Assembly: GCA_964402065.1 (NCBI GenBank)
Contig: CAYOAN010000001.1
Coordinates: 186,001 to 250,000 of the forward strand
Direction: 5' to 3'
From: CAIWMF01 sp964402065
Lineage (GTDB): Bacteria; Verrucomicrobiota; Verrucomicrobiia; Chthoniobacterales; UBA6821
DNA length: 64,000 nucleotides
A program made the position numbers and the translations under genes. A model generated the notes under the pieces. The model worked only from the letters and a program-made list of their open reading frames with translations. It made no database searches and was not told the DNA's origin. Below, in pieces: positions 1 to 8,789 of the stretch; position 1 is the first letter of the stretch; each line of letters starts with the position of its first letter.

Positions 1-1298
1 TGTGGCGTTGTTGTACGTTCTGCTATGCGAAAGTCAGGGTTGCAGAGAGCTTCTTTCAACAGGATTAATGCAGATTTATTGTCTTCATTAATTTGAATCG
101 TGATATTTTTTAGGCTAGAAATTTCTTCTAGTACGGCCAATTTTTTTTCAATTAACTCTTTTAGATCGGCTAAAGCACTGGTTTCAGTTTCAATGGTCAG
201 CTCATTTTCAATTTGTGAGTAAAAAAGTATGGCTCTTTGCAAAAAGTGACAAGCACGTTTTTTTTGAGCGAGCAACATATCAAAATTTGCTTTCTTCCCC
301 GAAGACACAGAGCTTAATTGTGATTCGCGCAATTGAATAGTGTGCTGAAGTTTTTCTAATTCGGATTGAAGTTCGTTAATAATATCGGTAACAGCAGAAA
401 GCGTGACATCACGCGGTGCAGCTTCTGCAAAAAGATAGCGAGTTTTTATACTATCAAGAGATGCTCTGAGCTCTTGTAGAGCTGGATTAGATAGTAAAGA
501 GTCGTGCAAATTATTGAGTCGGTCTTTAGCTGCTGTAATGTAGAATGGAGTGTGACAGCCAAGCATCAATTGCTGCAGTTGTTGCACGAGCTCAACAGTT
601 GTAATAATTTGTTGAGTTATCTCTTCTTGTTTTTCCTGGTTTGGCTCTTGATAAAGTTGCTGTTGGAGCGCTTTGATAATAGCCTCTCCGCTAAGCTCGG
701 ACCACTGGATCCATTGCTGCACTTTGTTATCCTGTCCTCCACTGTCTAAGATGATGTTACGCTGAGGCAATTTAGAACGTGCTTCCATGGAAATAAACGC
801 CAGCGAATGAGCTTTTTTCTGGGCTAATGAATCTACATTATTAGCCGCTATTTCTGTTAATGCTTCTTGAGCTTGTAAGTGCAGAGCAATAGAGCTCTTT
901 CTGGCTTCAAGCAGTTCGTTATTTTTTAATTGAGATTTAAGAGCGATGTTATCCTGTAGAATAATCTGTTTAAGGTGGAGCTCCTGACTTTGAGGATTTA
1001 TATTAACAAGGTTCCATTGGGCCTGGCCATTCTGTTCAAGAGCTCCTTCTGGAGTGCCTTGGGAGGCAGAGAAATCCTCTGCTCGATGCTCGTTATCGTG
1101 GCGTAAGTCTTCATGGGAAACGTTTTTTTTCCCAAAAAGCCATTCGAATATCATTAGTGGAGAACTCTCGTCGAGTGTACACGGAAGAGAAGAGCTTTCA
1201 CTTTCATGATTTGTTAATGAAAAGGGTGTGCTGCTTTGAGTAAAAGAGCTTCTTGGAAAGAGAGTGATCAACAAAAGAAAAAAGAGTGTTTTCTTCAT
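1..1298 (-). CDS. Unknown exported coiled-coil protein (3' end beyond window)
   Basis: I translated this minus-strand frame by hand from the ATG at 1298-1296; it stays open for 432 codons to the window edge. It begins with a clear signal peptide (two Lys, then a run of Leu/Phe/Ile, with likely cleavage near residue 20). The rest is acidic, rich in Gln and Glu, with long stretches that look like coiled coil (for example Gln-rich segments around residues 200-250). Residues 45-58 read SSPLM-x5-FGKK, the same spacing and residues as in the 1254-residue protein at 11336, so the two share an N-terminal module. It is transcribed divergently from the gene at 1503. No family is recognised. The reading frame is secure; the function is unknown. 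Confidence 0.75.
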   Translation of the reverse strand, partial: MKKTLFFLLLITLFPRSSFTQSSTPFSLTNHESESSSLPCTLDESSPLMIFEWLFGKKNVSHEDLRHDNEHRAEDFSASQGTPEGALEQNGQAQWNLVNINPQSQELHLKQIILQDNIALKSQLKNNELLEARKSSIALHLQAQEALTEIAANNVDSLAQKKAHSLAFISMEARSKLPQRNIILDSGGQDNKVQQWIQWSELSGEAIIKALQQQLYQEPNQEKQEEITQQIITTVELVQQLQQLMLGCHTPFYITAAKDRLNNLHDSLLSNPALQELRASLDSIKTRYLFAEAAPRDVTLSAVTDIINELQSELEKLQHTIQLRESQLSSVSSGKKANFDMLLAQKKRACHFLQRAILFYSQIENELTIETETSALADLKELIEKKLAVLEEISSLKNITIQINEDNKSALILLKEALCNPDFRIAERTTTP

Positions 1299-1502
1299 GG
1301 TTTTTATAGATTGAGAGTTGTTTGAGTATTTCAATAATGGTTGTTACAGCAAGAAAAATGATAAAAATGTAAAAATGTAACTTGTTGTTTTGAAAAAAAT
1401 AATATATAAAGGGCGATTTTTTTGGAAAAAAGCTGTTGCAAATGATTCGAAATCGACCTAATGCTTGTGCCCCCTTTACATTATTTCAGGAGGTCTAGTA
1501 GA
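1299..1502. promoter_or_regulatory. Divergent intergenic region between two unknown exported-protein genes
   Basis: This very AT-rich 204-bp gap separates two divergent genes and should carry both promoters. It contains the short direct repeat AAAAATGTA (twice near 1363-1380) and a TATATAA stretch near 1402-1409 that could be a -10 for the rightward gene. No strong -35 can be fixed. AGGAGG at 1488-1493 lies 9 nt before the ATG at 1503 and sets that start. Confidence 0.4.
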
Positions 1503-3611
1503 ATGACAAAAAAACCAAAAATCATTTGCCAGATTGACTCACAACAATGGAGTTTCTGGGCTTTTTCCTTAATCCTATTGCTGGTATTTTTTAATGCCAA
1601 TGCTTGTCTCATGGCTAACATGCGACCGGCTGTTAATACTGTTCTAAATGTGAGCAATGCCAGTAATGTCTCTCTGCCCAGGGATGCCTTCAATGCTGTT
1701 TCTTTCGAAAAAGCAAGCCAGCCTGTTGTTTCGGCAGGGTCATGTTGGACAAGCTTAGAAGAAACGGGAGCTTGTTTATGCGGTTTGATAGCAATCTGCA
1801 GTTTTGTCAAATATCGATATTATCCAGAAGCAGATTTGGTCGATTACTATCACACGTTAAAGCAAACAATTGCTCGTAGAATAGGCGAGTTCACAACAGG
1901 TGCACGCTCAGCTGATGAGCCGCGAGGAAAGATGATTCGTGTGAAAGAAGATTCACTACAGCAAAACGATAAGGATGTGCTGCACCAAGAGTCATGTGAG
2001 ACTCCTTCTAGCTCTGGGATCGGCGAATATATTGATAAAAAGAATGAACAAAATAGTCGTAAGTTAGAGAAAGAGGCGGCAGTTGCCCCCCTAACAAAAA
2101 TATTAGCAGCCCGCTCTATAACACCAGAGGAGGAGCAAAAGTTAATGGATGGGTTCATTCCATTAATAGAGACAAGACCAGAAATTGCCAATTTTTTAGA
2201 AGGAGCAACTCTCAGTGACAAAGAAAAACAGCAATTGCAGATTTATTTGCTTTTAGCAGGGAAATCTTTTTCCCATAAACGATTTAACGATCTTTCAGCT
2301 GAGGAACAGAAGCAGTTTCTTTCGAACGCAGAGAGCCATTTTAAGAATCTACTAAAAGATCTTGAGAAAACCTGTTTGGATCTAGCTGATGAACAGTGCC
2401 TTAATGAAATATTAAAGGAATTTTTAAACATGGATGAGACATCTAGCGATGATGTTATGCTTGTTGATAGTTCTTTTGAAGGTGAAGTGACTGCTCAAAG
2501 CGAAGCAACTCTTTATAAAAACAATCTTCTTGAAATCAGTAACCTTAGCATCCCGACAGAGAAAAAATTAAATTTGTTGAGCATGTTAATACATCCCTTT
2601 AGTTCTCCAAAGATGCGGTTGGAAATTACTAATTTTCCTCAAGCAACTCATAGTCAGCAGAGTGATATTTTTCAAAAAATAGAAAGAATAAAAATACGAA
2701 GTCTATTGGAAAAATTCTCAACAGAAGATCAAACGAAATTACTTTTAAACATTTGTGTTAACTCCTCTTTAACGTATTGTCAAAAATTAGATCTTATTGT
2801 TGCGGCAGGTGACCAAAAAGTTGCTCAAGAAGATCGTTTGTCTATTATAGAGGGGGAGCAACTTGACACGTTAGTAGAGAAGTTTCAGCATGCTTCTGAT
2901 TGTGATGAGCGCTTTTTCAATGGATTTTTTAAAAATACTGATCAAAGCATAGCTTTTAGTGGAGATGCAGGGGCTGCTAGGGGTGCAGCCGCGCTAAAAA
3001 AACTGGTAGTTGAGAATACTAAAGGGCTTTCTTGTTTGGATAGATGGAGTTTAGCTTTGCACTATTTGAGCGCGCAAACAGATCGAGCTGGGATCTTAAA
3101 TTATGCACTTTATAACAGCCAGCTCCCAACACAATTGCTAGCTGAAGCTAAGAAAATTACTCCTAATGTATTAATCAAAAGTTTCTTTATGCGGAATGCA
3201 ATAAAAGATGTAGCTGCTATTGTTGCTCCAGGTCCTGATAACAGAAGTCTATTTAACTCGCTTTGGAACAGCGCTTCAAATCTCCGTTCGAACATAGGTT
3301 CGCCCACTAGCATAGCTTCGCTCGCTAGCAGAAGCTTAACTTTAGCGGCAGGTTCAAGTTTCATGCAATCCTATCTGCTTACTAGGCATATTTTTAACGA
3401 ATATTCACATTGTTTGGACGATAAAATGGATAGTCGTAGCGTGGATGGTAGTGTCCTGGATGGTAGTATCCTGGATGGTAGTATCCTGGATGGTAGTATC
3501 CTGGATGGTAGTATCCCGCTTTTTATCTCTTCAGCTAGTTCGACAAACGCATACAGCCATCACTCTGTCGGATACGCTTACTCCCGTTCTAACATTGATT
3601 GTGAGCGATGA
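1503..3611 (+). CDS. Unknown membrane-anchored protein with C-terminal DGSIL repeats
   Basis: The 702-residue protein matches no family I recognise. The start at 1503 is chosen over an upstream ATG at 1461 because a perfect AGGAGG sits 9 nt before it, which is rare in this window. A hydrophobic segment at about residues 17-33 could be a signal anchor, and a second lies at about 89-103. The long middle part is charged and helical. Near the C-terminus five copies of a 15-bp unit encode DGS(I/V)L pentapeptides, followed by a Ser-rich tail. It converges on fabD with 14 nt between stop codons. The repeats and the two hydrophobic segments fit a surface or secreted protein; a role as a host-directed effector is only a guess. 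Confidence 0.7.
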   Translation: MTKKPKIICQIDSQQWSFWAFSLILLLVFFNANACLMANMRPAVNTVLNVSNASNVSLPRDAFNAVSFEKASQPVVSAGSCWTSLEETGACLCGLIAICSFVKYRYYPEADLVDYYHTLKQTIARRIGEFTTGARSADEPRGKMIRVKEDSLQQNDKDVLHQESCETPSSSGIGEYIDKKNEQNSRKLEKEAAVAPLTKILAARSITPEEEQKLMDGFIPLIETRPEIANFLEGATLSDKEKQQLQIYLLLAGKSFSHKRFNDLSAEEQKQFLSNAESHFKNLLKDLEKTCLDLADEQCLNEILKEFLNMDETSSDDVMLVDSSFEGEVTAQSEATLYKNNLLEISNLSIPTEKKLNLLSMLIHPFSSPKMRLEITNFPQATHSQQSDIFQKIERIKIRSLLEKFSTEDQTKLLLNICVNSSLTYCQKLDLIVAAGDQKVAQEDRLSIIEGEQLDTLVEKFQHASDCDERFFNGFFKNTDQSIAFSGDAGAARGAAALKKLVVENTKGLSCLDRWSLALHYLSAQTDRAGILNYALYNSQLPTQLLAEAKKITPNVLIKSFFMRNAIKDVAAIVAPGPDNRSLFNSLWNSASNLRSNIGSPTSIASLASRSLTLAAGSSFMQSYLLTRHIFNEYSHCLDDKMDSRSVDGSVLDGSILDGSILDGSILDGSIPLFISSASSTNAYSHHSVGYAYSRSNIDCER
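3441..3515 (+). repeat. Tandem 15-bp repeat, five copies, in frame
   Basis: The unit CTGGATGGTAGTATC occurs four times without mismatch (3456-3515) after one diverged copy (3441-3455). Each unit encodes one DGSIL pentapeptide. Because the unit is a multiple of three, slippage would change repeat number without shifting the frame, so this is a likely length-variable locus. Confidence 0.95.
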
Positions 3612-3625
3612 AAGTCAGAGCGTGG

Positions 3626-4552
3626 CTAAATACTAGAAAGAGCATGTTCAAAACTGGCTTTGTCACTAATACTGATAACTTCTGTGCCTTTGCGAATACG
3701 GTTAACAAGTCCTGCAATAACGCCGCCAGGGCCAAGCTCTAAAAATCGAGTGCAGCCAACGACATCAATCAAATATTCGATCGTTTCAGTCCAGCGCACA
3801 GAGCCAGTGACTTGATCTGCGAGAGTGGATCGAATTTCTTCGGTGGAAGAAGTTGGTCGTGCATTAATGTTACTAATGACGGGAACGTTGGGCATGGTAA
3901 GAGAACTTTTTTCAAGAACATGTCCAAGCTGCTCTCGTGCTGGTTGCATAAGGCGAGAATGAAATGCACCAGCAACTGTCAATTCAATCGCTTTACGAGC
4001 ACCATGATCTTTGGCAATAGCGATTGCTTTTGCGATATTTTCTTTTTCTCCAGAAATAACAATTTGTCCAGGCGAGTTGAAGTTTGCTACGTCAACATTG
4101 GCTGCTGTGGCAAGTGAACGCACTTGTTCTTCAGTGGCGCCGATGATCGCAGCCATAGTTCCTCGTGTTGTTTCGCAAGCCTCTTGCATAAACTGAGCTC
4201 GCTGCATAACAAGTTTGAGGCCCGAAATAAAATCAAATGTTCCCGCTGCAGCATGTGCAGTGAATTCACCGAGTGACAATCCTGCAGTGGCATGAAAAGC
4301 GAAATGAGGAAGTTGTTCTTTTAAAAGGGCGAGGAGAGCAAGCCCATGAACATAGAGAGCTGGCTGGCAGATCGCTGTTTGAGTAAGTGTTTCTGCAGGC
4401 CCTTCAAACATCGTTTTTGAGAGTTCCATTTCTAATGTTGCATCTGCTTGGTGAAAAAGCGTGGCAGCAGTTGGAAAATTAGCAGCAAGGTCTTGGCCCA
4501 TGCCGACGGCTTGAGCTCCTTGGCCAGAAAAGAGAAGTGCGGTGCGATTCAT
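3626..4552 (-). CDS. fabD: Malonyl-CoA:ACP transacylase
   Basis: FabD moves malonyl groups from CoA to acyl carrier protein at the entry of type II fatty acid synthesis in the cytoplasm. The 308 residues match the family length. The N-terminal GQGAQ motif is at residues 10-14, the nucleophile Ser93 lies in GLSLGE, Arg118 follows in QRAQFMQ, and the catalytic His198 is in AFHSR. It is the last gene of a minus-strand group PIG-L deacetylase-rmuC-fabD, 78 nt after rmuC. The usual neighbours fabH and plsX are about 15 kb away in their own operon, so the fatty acid genes are split here. No Shine-Dalgarno is visible. Confidence 0.96.
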   Translation of the reverse strand: MNRTALLFSGQGAQAVGMGQDLAANFPTAATLFHQADATLEMELSKTMFEGPAETLTQTAICQPALYVHGLALLALLKEQLPHFAFHATAGLSLGEFTAHAAAGTFDFISGLKLVMQRAQFMQEACETTRGTMAAIIGATEEQVRSLATAANVDVANFNSPGQIVISGEKENIAKAIAIAKDHGARKAIELTVAGAFHSRLMQPAREQLGHVLEKSSLTMPNVPVISNINARPTSSTEEIRSTLADQVTGSVRWTETIEYLIDVVGCTRFLELGPGGVIAGLVNRIRKGTEVISISDKASFEHALSSI

Positions 4553-4630
4553 AAGCTATGAAAATAGTCGCAAAAGCCCTCAAAGAACACAAAAAAGATT
4601 ACTCCTGGTCTTCTTTGCGCTTTGTTGAAG

Positions 4631-5767
4631 CTATTCTTTTTCTTTAGAAAAATTTTCTAATAATGTTTGTGGCATTTTCTTTTCTGTCTTAGCGCCGAGT
4701 TCTTTTAGTCGAGAAGCTGTTGTAATCATATTGCCACGTTGAGAAGAGAGTCTGGCGATTGCGTCATCTTGAGTGCTGAGCGCCTTTGCAAGTTGGGAAC
4801 GTGCATTGAGGAGGTCATTAACGAAATCAATAAAGCGGTCATGTAAGACACCACCAAGACGTGCAATTTCTAAAACATTTTTGGTTTGCTTTTCTACCTT
4901 CCAAAAATTGTGAATGGTGCGCAGCGCTGCCAACAGGGTGCTTGGTGTAACCAGAATGATACGGTGAGAAAATGCAAATTCAAAAAGCTGTGGGTCAGCT
5001 GTTAAAGCGGCTCCAAAGGCTGGTTCAATCGGGAGAAACATCATGGTCATTTCAGGGGTTTTTCCTGGGAAAAGATCGGGATATCCTTTTTCAGAAAGCG
5101 ATTTAATATGGGTCCGAACAGCAGCTGCATGAGCAGAAAGTGATTGCTGGCGTTCTGACTCTTCCAGCGCATTGCATGATCGTTCGTAGTCGATCAAAGA
5201 AACTTTGGAATCAACGACAATGATTCGATCTTCAGGAAGATAGATGACGGCATCAGGTCTGAGCCTATCAGTAGTAGTGACTTGGGTTTCAAATTCTCTT
5301 CCACGTTCGAGTCCTGAGAGCTCAAGAGTTCGCTCCAAAATTAATTCTCCCCAAGCACCGCGTCGTTGTGATTTCCCTTGGAGGGCAGAAGCTAAATTTT
5401 GAGCATCGGTAGAAAGTTGATTATTGAGCTGGGAGAGTTGCGAAAGCTGTTGTCGCAGGCTGCCGCTGCTTTCTACTTGTACCGTATGAATTTCTTCTAC
5501 TCGTTTGCGGAAGAGTTCCAAATTTTCTTTAAAAGGCGAGAGGAGATATCCTAGTTGTTGTTGACTATGGTCGTTAAGTTGAGATGTTTTTTGCTCAAGA
5601 ACTTCTGTTGCAAGATTGCGAAACTCAGCGGTGAGCATTTCCTGAAGTTGTTCGCGGCCTTCTGTTCTTGCTGAAAGTAATTCTTGTTGAGCTCGTCGGG
5701 ATCTTAATAACCAGCCCAGGAACAACCCTAGGAGTAAGGCTAAAGTACAGAATAGGGAGAGGGTCAT
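4631..5767 (-). CDS. rmuC: DNA recombination protein RmuC homologue
   Basis: RmuC proteins are membrane-anchored, nuclease-related proteins that limit rearrangements at inverted repeats. This 378-residue copy has an N-terminal membrane helix (about residues 3-20), then a coiled-coil stretch, then the conserved core containing RRGAWGE-type and LRPDAVIYLPE segments followed by VVDSKVSL, typical of the PD-(D/E)xK-like core. Its start codon overlaps the stop of the PIG-L gene as ATGA (5764-5767), so the two are probably translationally coupled. It is shorter than the E. coli protein (about 475 residues), mainly in the coiled-coil part. Confidence 0.93.
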   Translation of the reverse strand: MTLSLFCTLALLLGLFLGWLLRSRRAQQELLSARTEGREQLQEMLTAEFRNLATEVLEQKTSQLNDHSQQQLGYLLSPFKENLELFRKRVEEIHTVQVESSGSLRQQLSQLSQLNNQLSTDAQNLASALQGKSQRRGAWGELILERTLELSGLERGREFETQVTTTDRLRPDAVIYLPEDRIIVVDSKVSLIDYERSCNALEESERQQSLSAHAAAVRTHIKSLSEKGYPDLFPGKTPEMTMMFLPIEPAFGAALTADPQLFEFAFSHRIILVTPSTLLAALRTIHNFWKVEKQTKNVLEIARLGGVLHDRFIDFVNDLLNARSQLAKALSTQDDAIARLSSQRGNMITTASRLKELGAKTEKKMPQTLLENFSKEKE

Positions 5768-6594
5768 GATATTAACGTTTTTTGTTCTTGTTCTATTTTC
5801 TTGCGAAAGCGATCAACGAATCCAAGTGCAAACTCACTCAATGTAAGTTCTTGATTTTTTAAAAGAGGCATCAAATCGATGGCGTAAGAAACAAGTAGGG
5901 GTTGATCAGTGTGATACGGACTAGCGTACGTAGCATTGGCGTAACGGCGGCCTTGTGTGGCTAGGTCGTAACGTTTTCCACCGCTAATTTGGGAGTCAAA
6001 AATAGTGAGTAATTTTTCAGAAAGTTCAGGATGAGCACTAACATCGAGGGCGATTTTGTCTTCATCAATGACCCAGTCCAGGCCACGCCAGACTTCTCCG
6101 CCGAAAAGCTGTTTGGGATGTTGATGAGTCGGTAAGCGGCGAAGCGCTTCCATAACGGCGTAGCAAACGGAACGGTGAGTAGGATGTTTGTCAAGAGGGT
6201 GATGAGTGTAGATGACTTCCGGCTGAATTTGGAGAAGCAACTGATGTAGTTCGTTACTGAGGCTAGCATTGCCTGATGATTGAACCGATGCAGAAGAAAA
6301 ATCAAGCTGAGCCATAAAATGATATTTTCCCAACAGGGCTGCTTGGCGTTGTTCTTCACGTCGAATGAGCTGCATTTTTTTATCATCGCAACTTGCATAC
6401 ATTCCTGTCCGAGGGCTTCCTTTTCCATTAGTGCAGGTGATGCCGGCAAACTTTTTGGCGCTCTCTTCATAACATTCTAAAATCCCTGAAAGGGCCATGA
6501 TTTCAAGGTCGTCTTGATGAGCGCCGATACCAAGATGAGTAACCTGTGAAGCAGCCTGAGCAAAAGAAATAGAAGTAGGAATAAAAAGATCCAT
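5764..6594 (-). CDS. PIG-L (LmbE-like) family deacetylase
   Basis: The 276-residue protein carries the metal-binding signature AHQDDLE (His26, Asp28, Asp29) near its N-terminus and a second His-rich segment, THHPLDKHPTHRSV, near residue 130, which together define the PIG-L zinc-dependent N-acetylsugar deacetylases. Members remove acetyl groups from GlcNAc-linked substrates such as GlcNAc-inositol, bacillithiol precursors or lincomycin intermediates. No neighbour tells which substrate applies. It heads the minus-strand group with rmuC and fabD and overlaps rmuC by 4 nt. No signal peptide is seen, so it should be cytoplasmic. Confidence 0.9.
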   Translation of the reverse strand: MDLFIPTSISFAQAASQVTHLGIGAHQDDLEIMALSGILECYEESAKKFAGITCTNGKGSPRTGMYASCDDKKMQLIRREEQRQAALLGKYHFMAQLDFSSASVQSSGNASLSNELHQLLLQIQPEVIYTHHPLDKHPTHRSVCYAVMEALRRLPTHQHPKQLFGGEVWRGLDWVIDEDKIALDVSAHPELSEKLLTIFDSQISGGKRYDLATQGRRYANATYASPYHTDQPLLVSYAIDLMPLLKNQELTLSEFALGFVDRFRKKIEQEQKTLIS

Positions 6595-6677
6595 TGGAAA
6601 ATAAAATTACAATCTAAAGCCTCTCATCGCAACCTTTAGTCTTTTCAAAGTCTCTCTCTTCAAGGCAGACTGTTCCC

Positions 6678-7517
6678 ATGTACACAGATATTCGCTATGG
6701 CAGCGCTTACCGAAATCCAGGTGGGAATAATTTTATGCCTACTCAAGATGGAGAAAAAAAAGTTGATGCACGAGGGAGCTTTTCTTCTCTCGAGACAAGT
6801 ACTACTGCGGAGGATTGTTCTGAAAAAGATGTCTTTTCGGAGGTGAGCTCCGTTCATTCTACTGAAGCTGGAAAGAAGGAAGTTTTTTTAGGGAGAGCGA
6901 TCGAACAAGTGGAAGCTTCTTCTACGAGTAGCAATATTTTAAAAGCTACTTATCGAAGTAGCAATCGTGGGGCTGTAACGTTTGGGTTGGCCGGAGGTCT
7001 TGTTGGTGGCCTCTTGCAGGGTGGAGCTGGTGTCGCACTTGGGATGAGTGTCGGTTCTTCCGTTGGAGCTAACTTAGGGCTTGCCGGAGGAGTTTTGTTG
7101 GAATCTTACAAATCATCTGATGAAGAGACCACTAATCCTGAAGAATGCGCTCTAGATGCTTCTAATAATCGTTTTTTTGGACATGTTGTTGAGCTTTTCG
7201 ATGAAGCCGGTCATCACGCTGCTGTAGGCTCGATTGGAGTTGGGGTTGGTGCTTTGGTGGCTTCACTCATTGCTGGAAATCCTTTGCCTGTGGCGCTTCA
7301 TGTAGCTGGTGTTTACTCAGGAGCTACTTGGGCTTTTGGGCTGACGACAGGAAGCGCCCATTGGATTCTTCAACATCTTCAGCAGTCTGAAGAAAGACTG
7401 CAGTGCGAACAATCCTCCTCTCCTGGAGATATGGAATTGCATTCTCTTTCTGTGATAGCAGGAGAGAGGCCTGCGGCTGAAGCTAAGGTAGGAGATAGTG
7501 AAGTAGGCAACAATTGA
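6678..7517 (+). CDS. Unknown protein with glycine-zipper membrane segments
   Basis: The 279-residue protein has a Ser/Thr/Glu-rich N-terminal 90 residues. It then has two glycine-rich hydrophobic blocks (about residues 97-142 and 178-228) with GxxxG-like spacing, separated by an acidic linker, and a polar C-terminal tail. Such paired glycine-zipper hairpins can insert in membranes. There is no N-terminal signal peptide. The start is uncertain: ATG 6678 or ATG 6735, neither with a Shine-Dalgarno sequence. It is divergent from the PIG-L gene and ends 46 nt before thiG. No family is recognised. A two-lobed hydrophobic region without a leader is also seen in secreted host-membrane proteins of chlamydiae, but no homology to these is claimed. 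Confidence 0.65.
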   Translation: MYTDIRYGSAYRNPGGNNFMPTQDGEKKVDARGSFSSLETSTTAEDCSEKDVFSEVSSVHSTEAGKKEVFLGRAIEQVEASSTSSNILKATYRSSNRGAVTFGLAGGLVGGLLQGGAGVALGMSVGSSVGANLGLAGGVLLESYKSSDEETTNPEECALDASNNRFFGHVVELFDEAGHHAAVGSIGVGVGALVASLIAGNPLPVALHVAGVYSGATWAFGLTTGSAHWILQHLQQSEERLQCEQSSSPGDMELHSLSVIAGERPAAEAKVGDSEVGNN

Positions 7518-7563
7518 TTTGTTGATAGCTTCCAGGCTGATTTTGAGTTACGATTCGACCCCT

Positions 7564-8367
7564 ATGTCTCTCTCAAATTTACCAGCCTCCTTGACCATTG
7601 CTGATCGTTCTTTTTCGTCACGACTTTTTTTAGGAACTGGAAAGTTTTCCTCTGGCAGCCTTATGCATGATGCTCTTGAAGCAAGCGGTGCTGAGGTTGT
7701 AACGGTAGCTTTACGTCGAGCTGACCTCACTGGAAAAAAAGATCCTTTTGCGAATATTTTGGAGTTTTTAAATCCAGAAAAATATTTGCTCTTGCCCAAC
7801 ACTAGTGGAGCCAATACAGCCGAAGAGGCAGTGCGACTAGCGCGATTGGCAGTGGCGGCAGGGTTGCCATCGTGGGTAAAATTAGAAATTCATCCAGATC
7901 CACATTATTTACTCCCAGATCCAATCGAGACATTAAAAGCAACAGAGCTATTAGTGAAAGAAGGTTTTACAGTCCTTCCGTACATTAATGCTGATCCTGT
8001 TTTGGCCAAGCGGTTACAGGATGTTGGAGCTGCTACGGTAATGCCATTAGGAGCACCGATTGGTTCTAATCGTGGAATAGAAACACGCACCATGATTGAA
8101 ATCATTATAGCTCAAGCAACGGTACCTGTTATTGTTGATGCTGGTCTTGGGGCTCCTAGTCATGCAGCTGAAGCCATTGAAATGGGTGCTGATGCTGTCT
8201 TAGTTAACACGGCCATTGCAGCTGCTGCTGATCCTGTGCGGATGGCACGAGCATTTCGAATGGCCGTAGAAAGTGCTTCTGAAGCTGTCGCTGCAGGTTT
8301 GCCAGCGAAAGCGGATCATGCGATTCCGACAAGTCCTCTCACGGCGTTTCTAAAAACTGGCCTGTAA
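7564..8367 (+). CDS. thiG: Thiazole synthase
   Basis: ThiG builds the thiazole phosphate of thiamine from 1-deoxyxylulose 5-phosphate, dehydroglycine or iminoglycine, and ThiS thiocarboxylate. From ATG 7564 the protein has 267 residues, close to the usual 255. The N-terminal strand FLGTGKF, the segment PSWVKLEIHPDP with the Schiff-base lysine, and the glycine-rich phosphate loop near PLGAPIGSNRG and DAGLGAPSHAAEAIEMGADAV are all present. A longer reading frame reaches a TTG at 7519, but the sequence before ATG 7564 is not conserved-looking. No thiS, thiH or thiO gene is beside it, so the pathway is dispersed. It is followed by a 422-bp gap. Confidence 0.95.
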   Translation: MSLSNLPASLTIADRSFSSRLFLGTGKFSSGSLMHDALEASGAEVVTVALRRADLTGKKDPFANILEFLNPEKYLLLPNTSGANTAEEAVRLARLAVAAGLPSWVKLEIHPDPHYLLPDPIETLKATELLVKEGFTVLPYINADPVLAKRLQDVGAATVMPLGAPIGSNRGIETRTMIEIIIAQATVPVIVDAGLGAPSHAAEAIEMGADAVLVNTAIAAAADPVRMARAFRMAVESASEAVAAGLPAKADHAIPTSPLTAFLKTGL

Positions 8368-8600
8368 ATTTTATGAATGCTGTGAATAGCGGAACAGCTC
8401 AAATACTCGCTACGCCGCATAATGGATAAGCTCTGTGCTGCTGCTCGATAGCACATTAAATCGAAAAGAGAATGCTATAGGCTTGCTCTTTTTTAGAAAC
8501 GCTCCCTTAGGCCTTGCATTATCATGAGATAGGATCTTGATCTCCCTCCTTGTTCTAAGAAAAATTTCCGAGCTCCTAACTCAGAGCCTGCTAACAAGCC

Positions 8601-8650
8601 GTTTCTGCGCTCCTCGTTCCTGGCACTACATTGGCTATCACTTTTTTTAA
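8601..8650 (+). repeat. 50-bp intergenic repeat, copy 1
   Basis: The segment beginning GTTTCTGCGCTCCTCGTTCC and ending in a poly-T/A stretch is nearly the same as 16857-16908, with a handful of substitutions. Both copies lie in gaps upstream of housekeeping genes (mutS, coaD). The origin is unknown. Confidence 0.8.
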
Positions 8651-8727
8651 ATACGTTAAAACACTCTAGTTTTAGGAAGTTTTGTTAATTTTTAATAGTG
8701 CTTAAAAACTTTTGGTGTTTTTTTTGA

Positions 8728-8784
8728 TAGCCTGTAGCCTATGAAAGTAATTTAACAAACTACTACCTGTAACCTGTAATCTGT
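8728..8784 (+). repeat. CTGTAAC-type heptad runs upstream of mutS
   Basis: CCTGTAGCCT at 8731-8740 is followed by CCTGTAACCTGTAATCTGT at 8766-8784, in register with a 7-bp period. The second run ends 5 nt before the mutS ATG. It is one of twelve such sites in the window, all pointing the same way relative to the downstream gene. Confidence 0.85.
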
Positions 8785-8789
8785 TCTCC

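Larger units (their letters stand above)
8368..8789. other. 422-bp intergenic region with repeat fragments and a weak terminator
   Basis: No gene is visible. AAAAGAG (8464-8470) and CTCTTTT (8486-8492) can pair and are followed by T residues, a weak candidate terminator for thiG. At 8401-8421 a short stretch resembles the two ends of the dispersed element described at 40754-40854 with its middle deleted. At 8601-8650 lies a 50-bp sequence shared with 16857-16908. CTGTAAC-type heptads stand at 8728-8740 and 8764-8784 just before mutS. Confidence 0.6.

Noticed and set aside
504..749. 81-residue plus-strand frame
   Set aside because: It lies antisense to the long exported-protein frame at 1-1298 which has a signal peptide and no stop for 432 codons.
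3441..3515. CRISPR-like tandem repeat
   Set aside because: The units are contiguous, 15 bp, without spacers and in frame within a gene.
3445..3636. Plus-strand frame with MVVSW repeats
   Set aside because: It is the other frame of the 15-bp repeat inside the gene at 1503; periodic DNA opens several frames.
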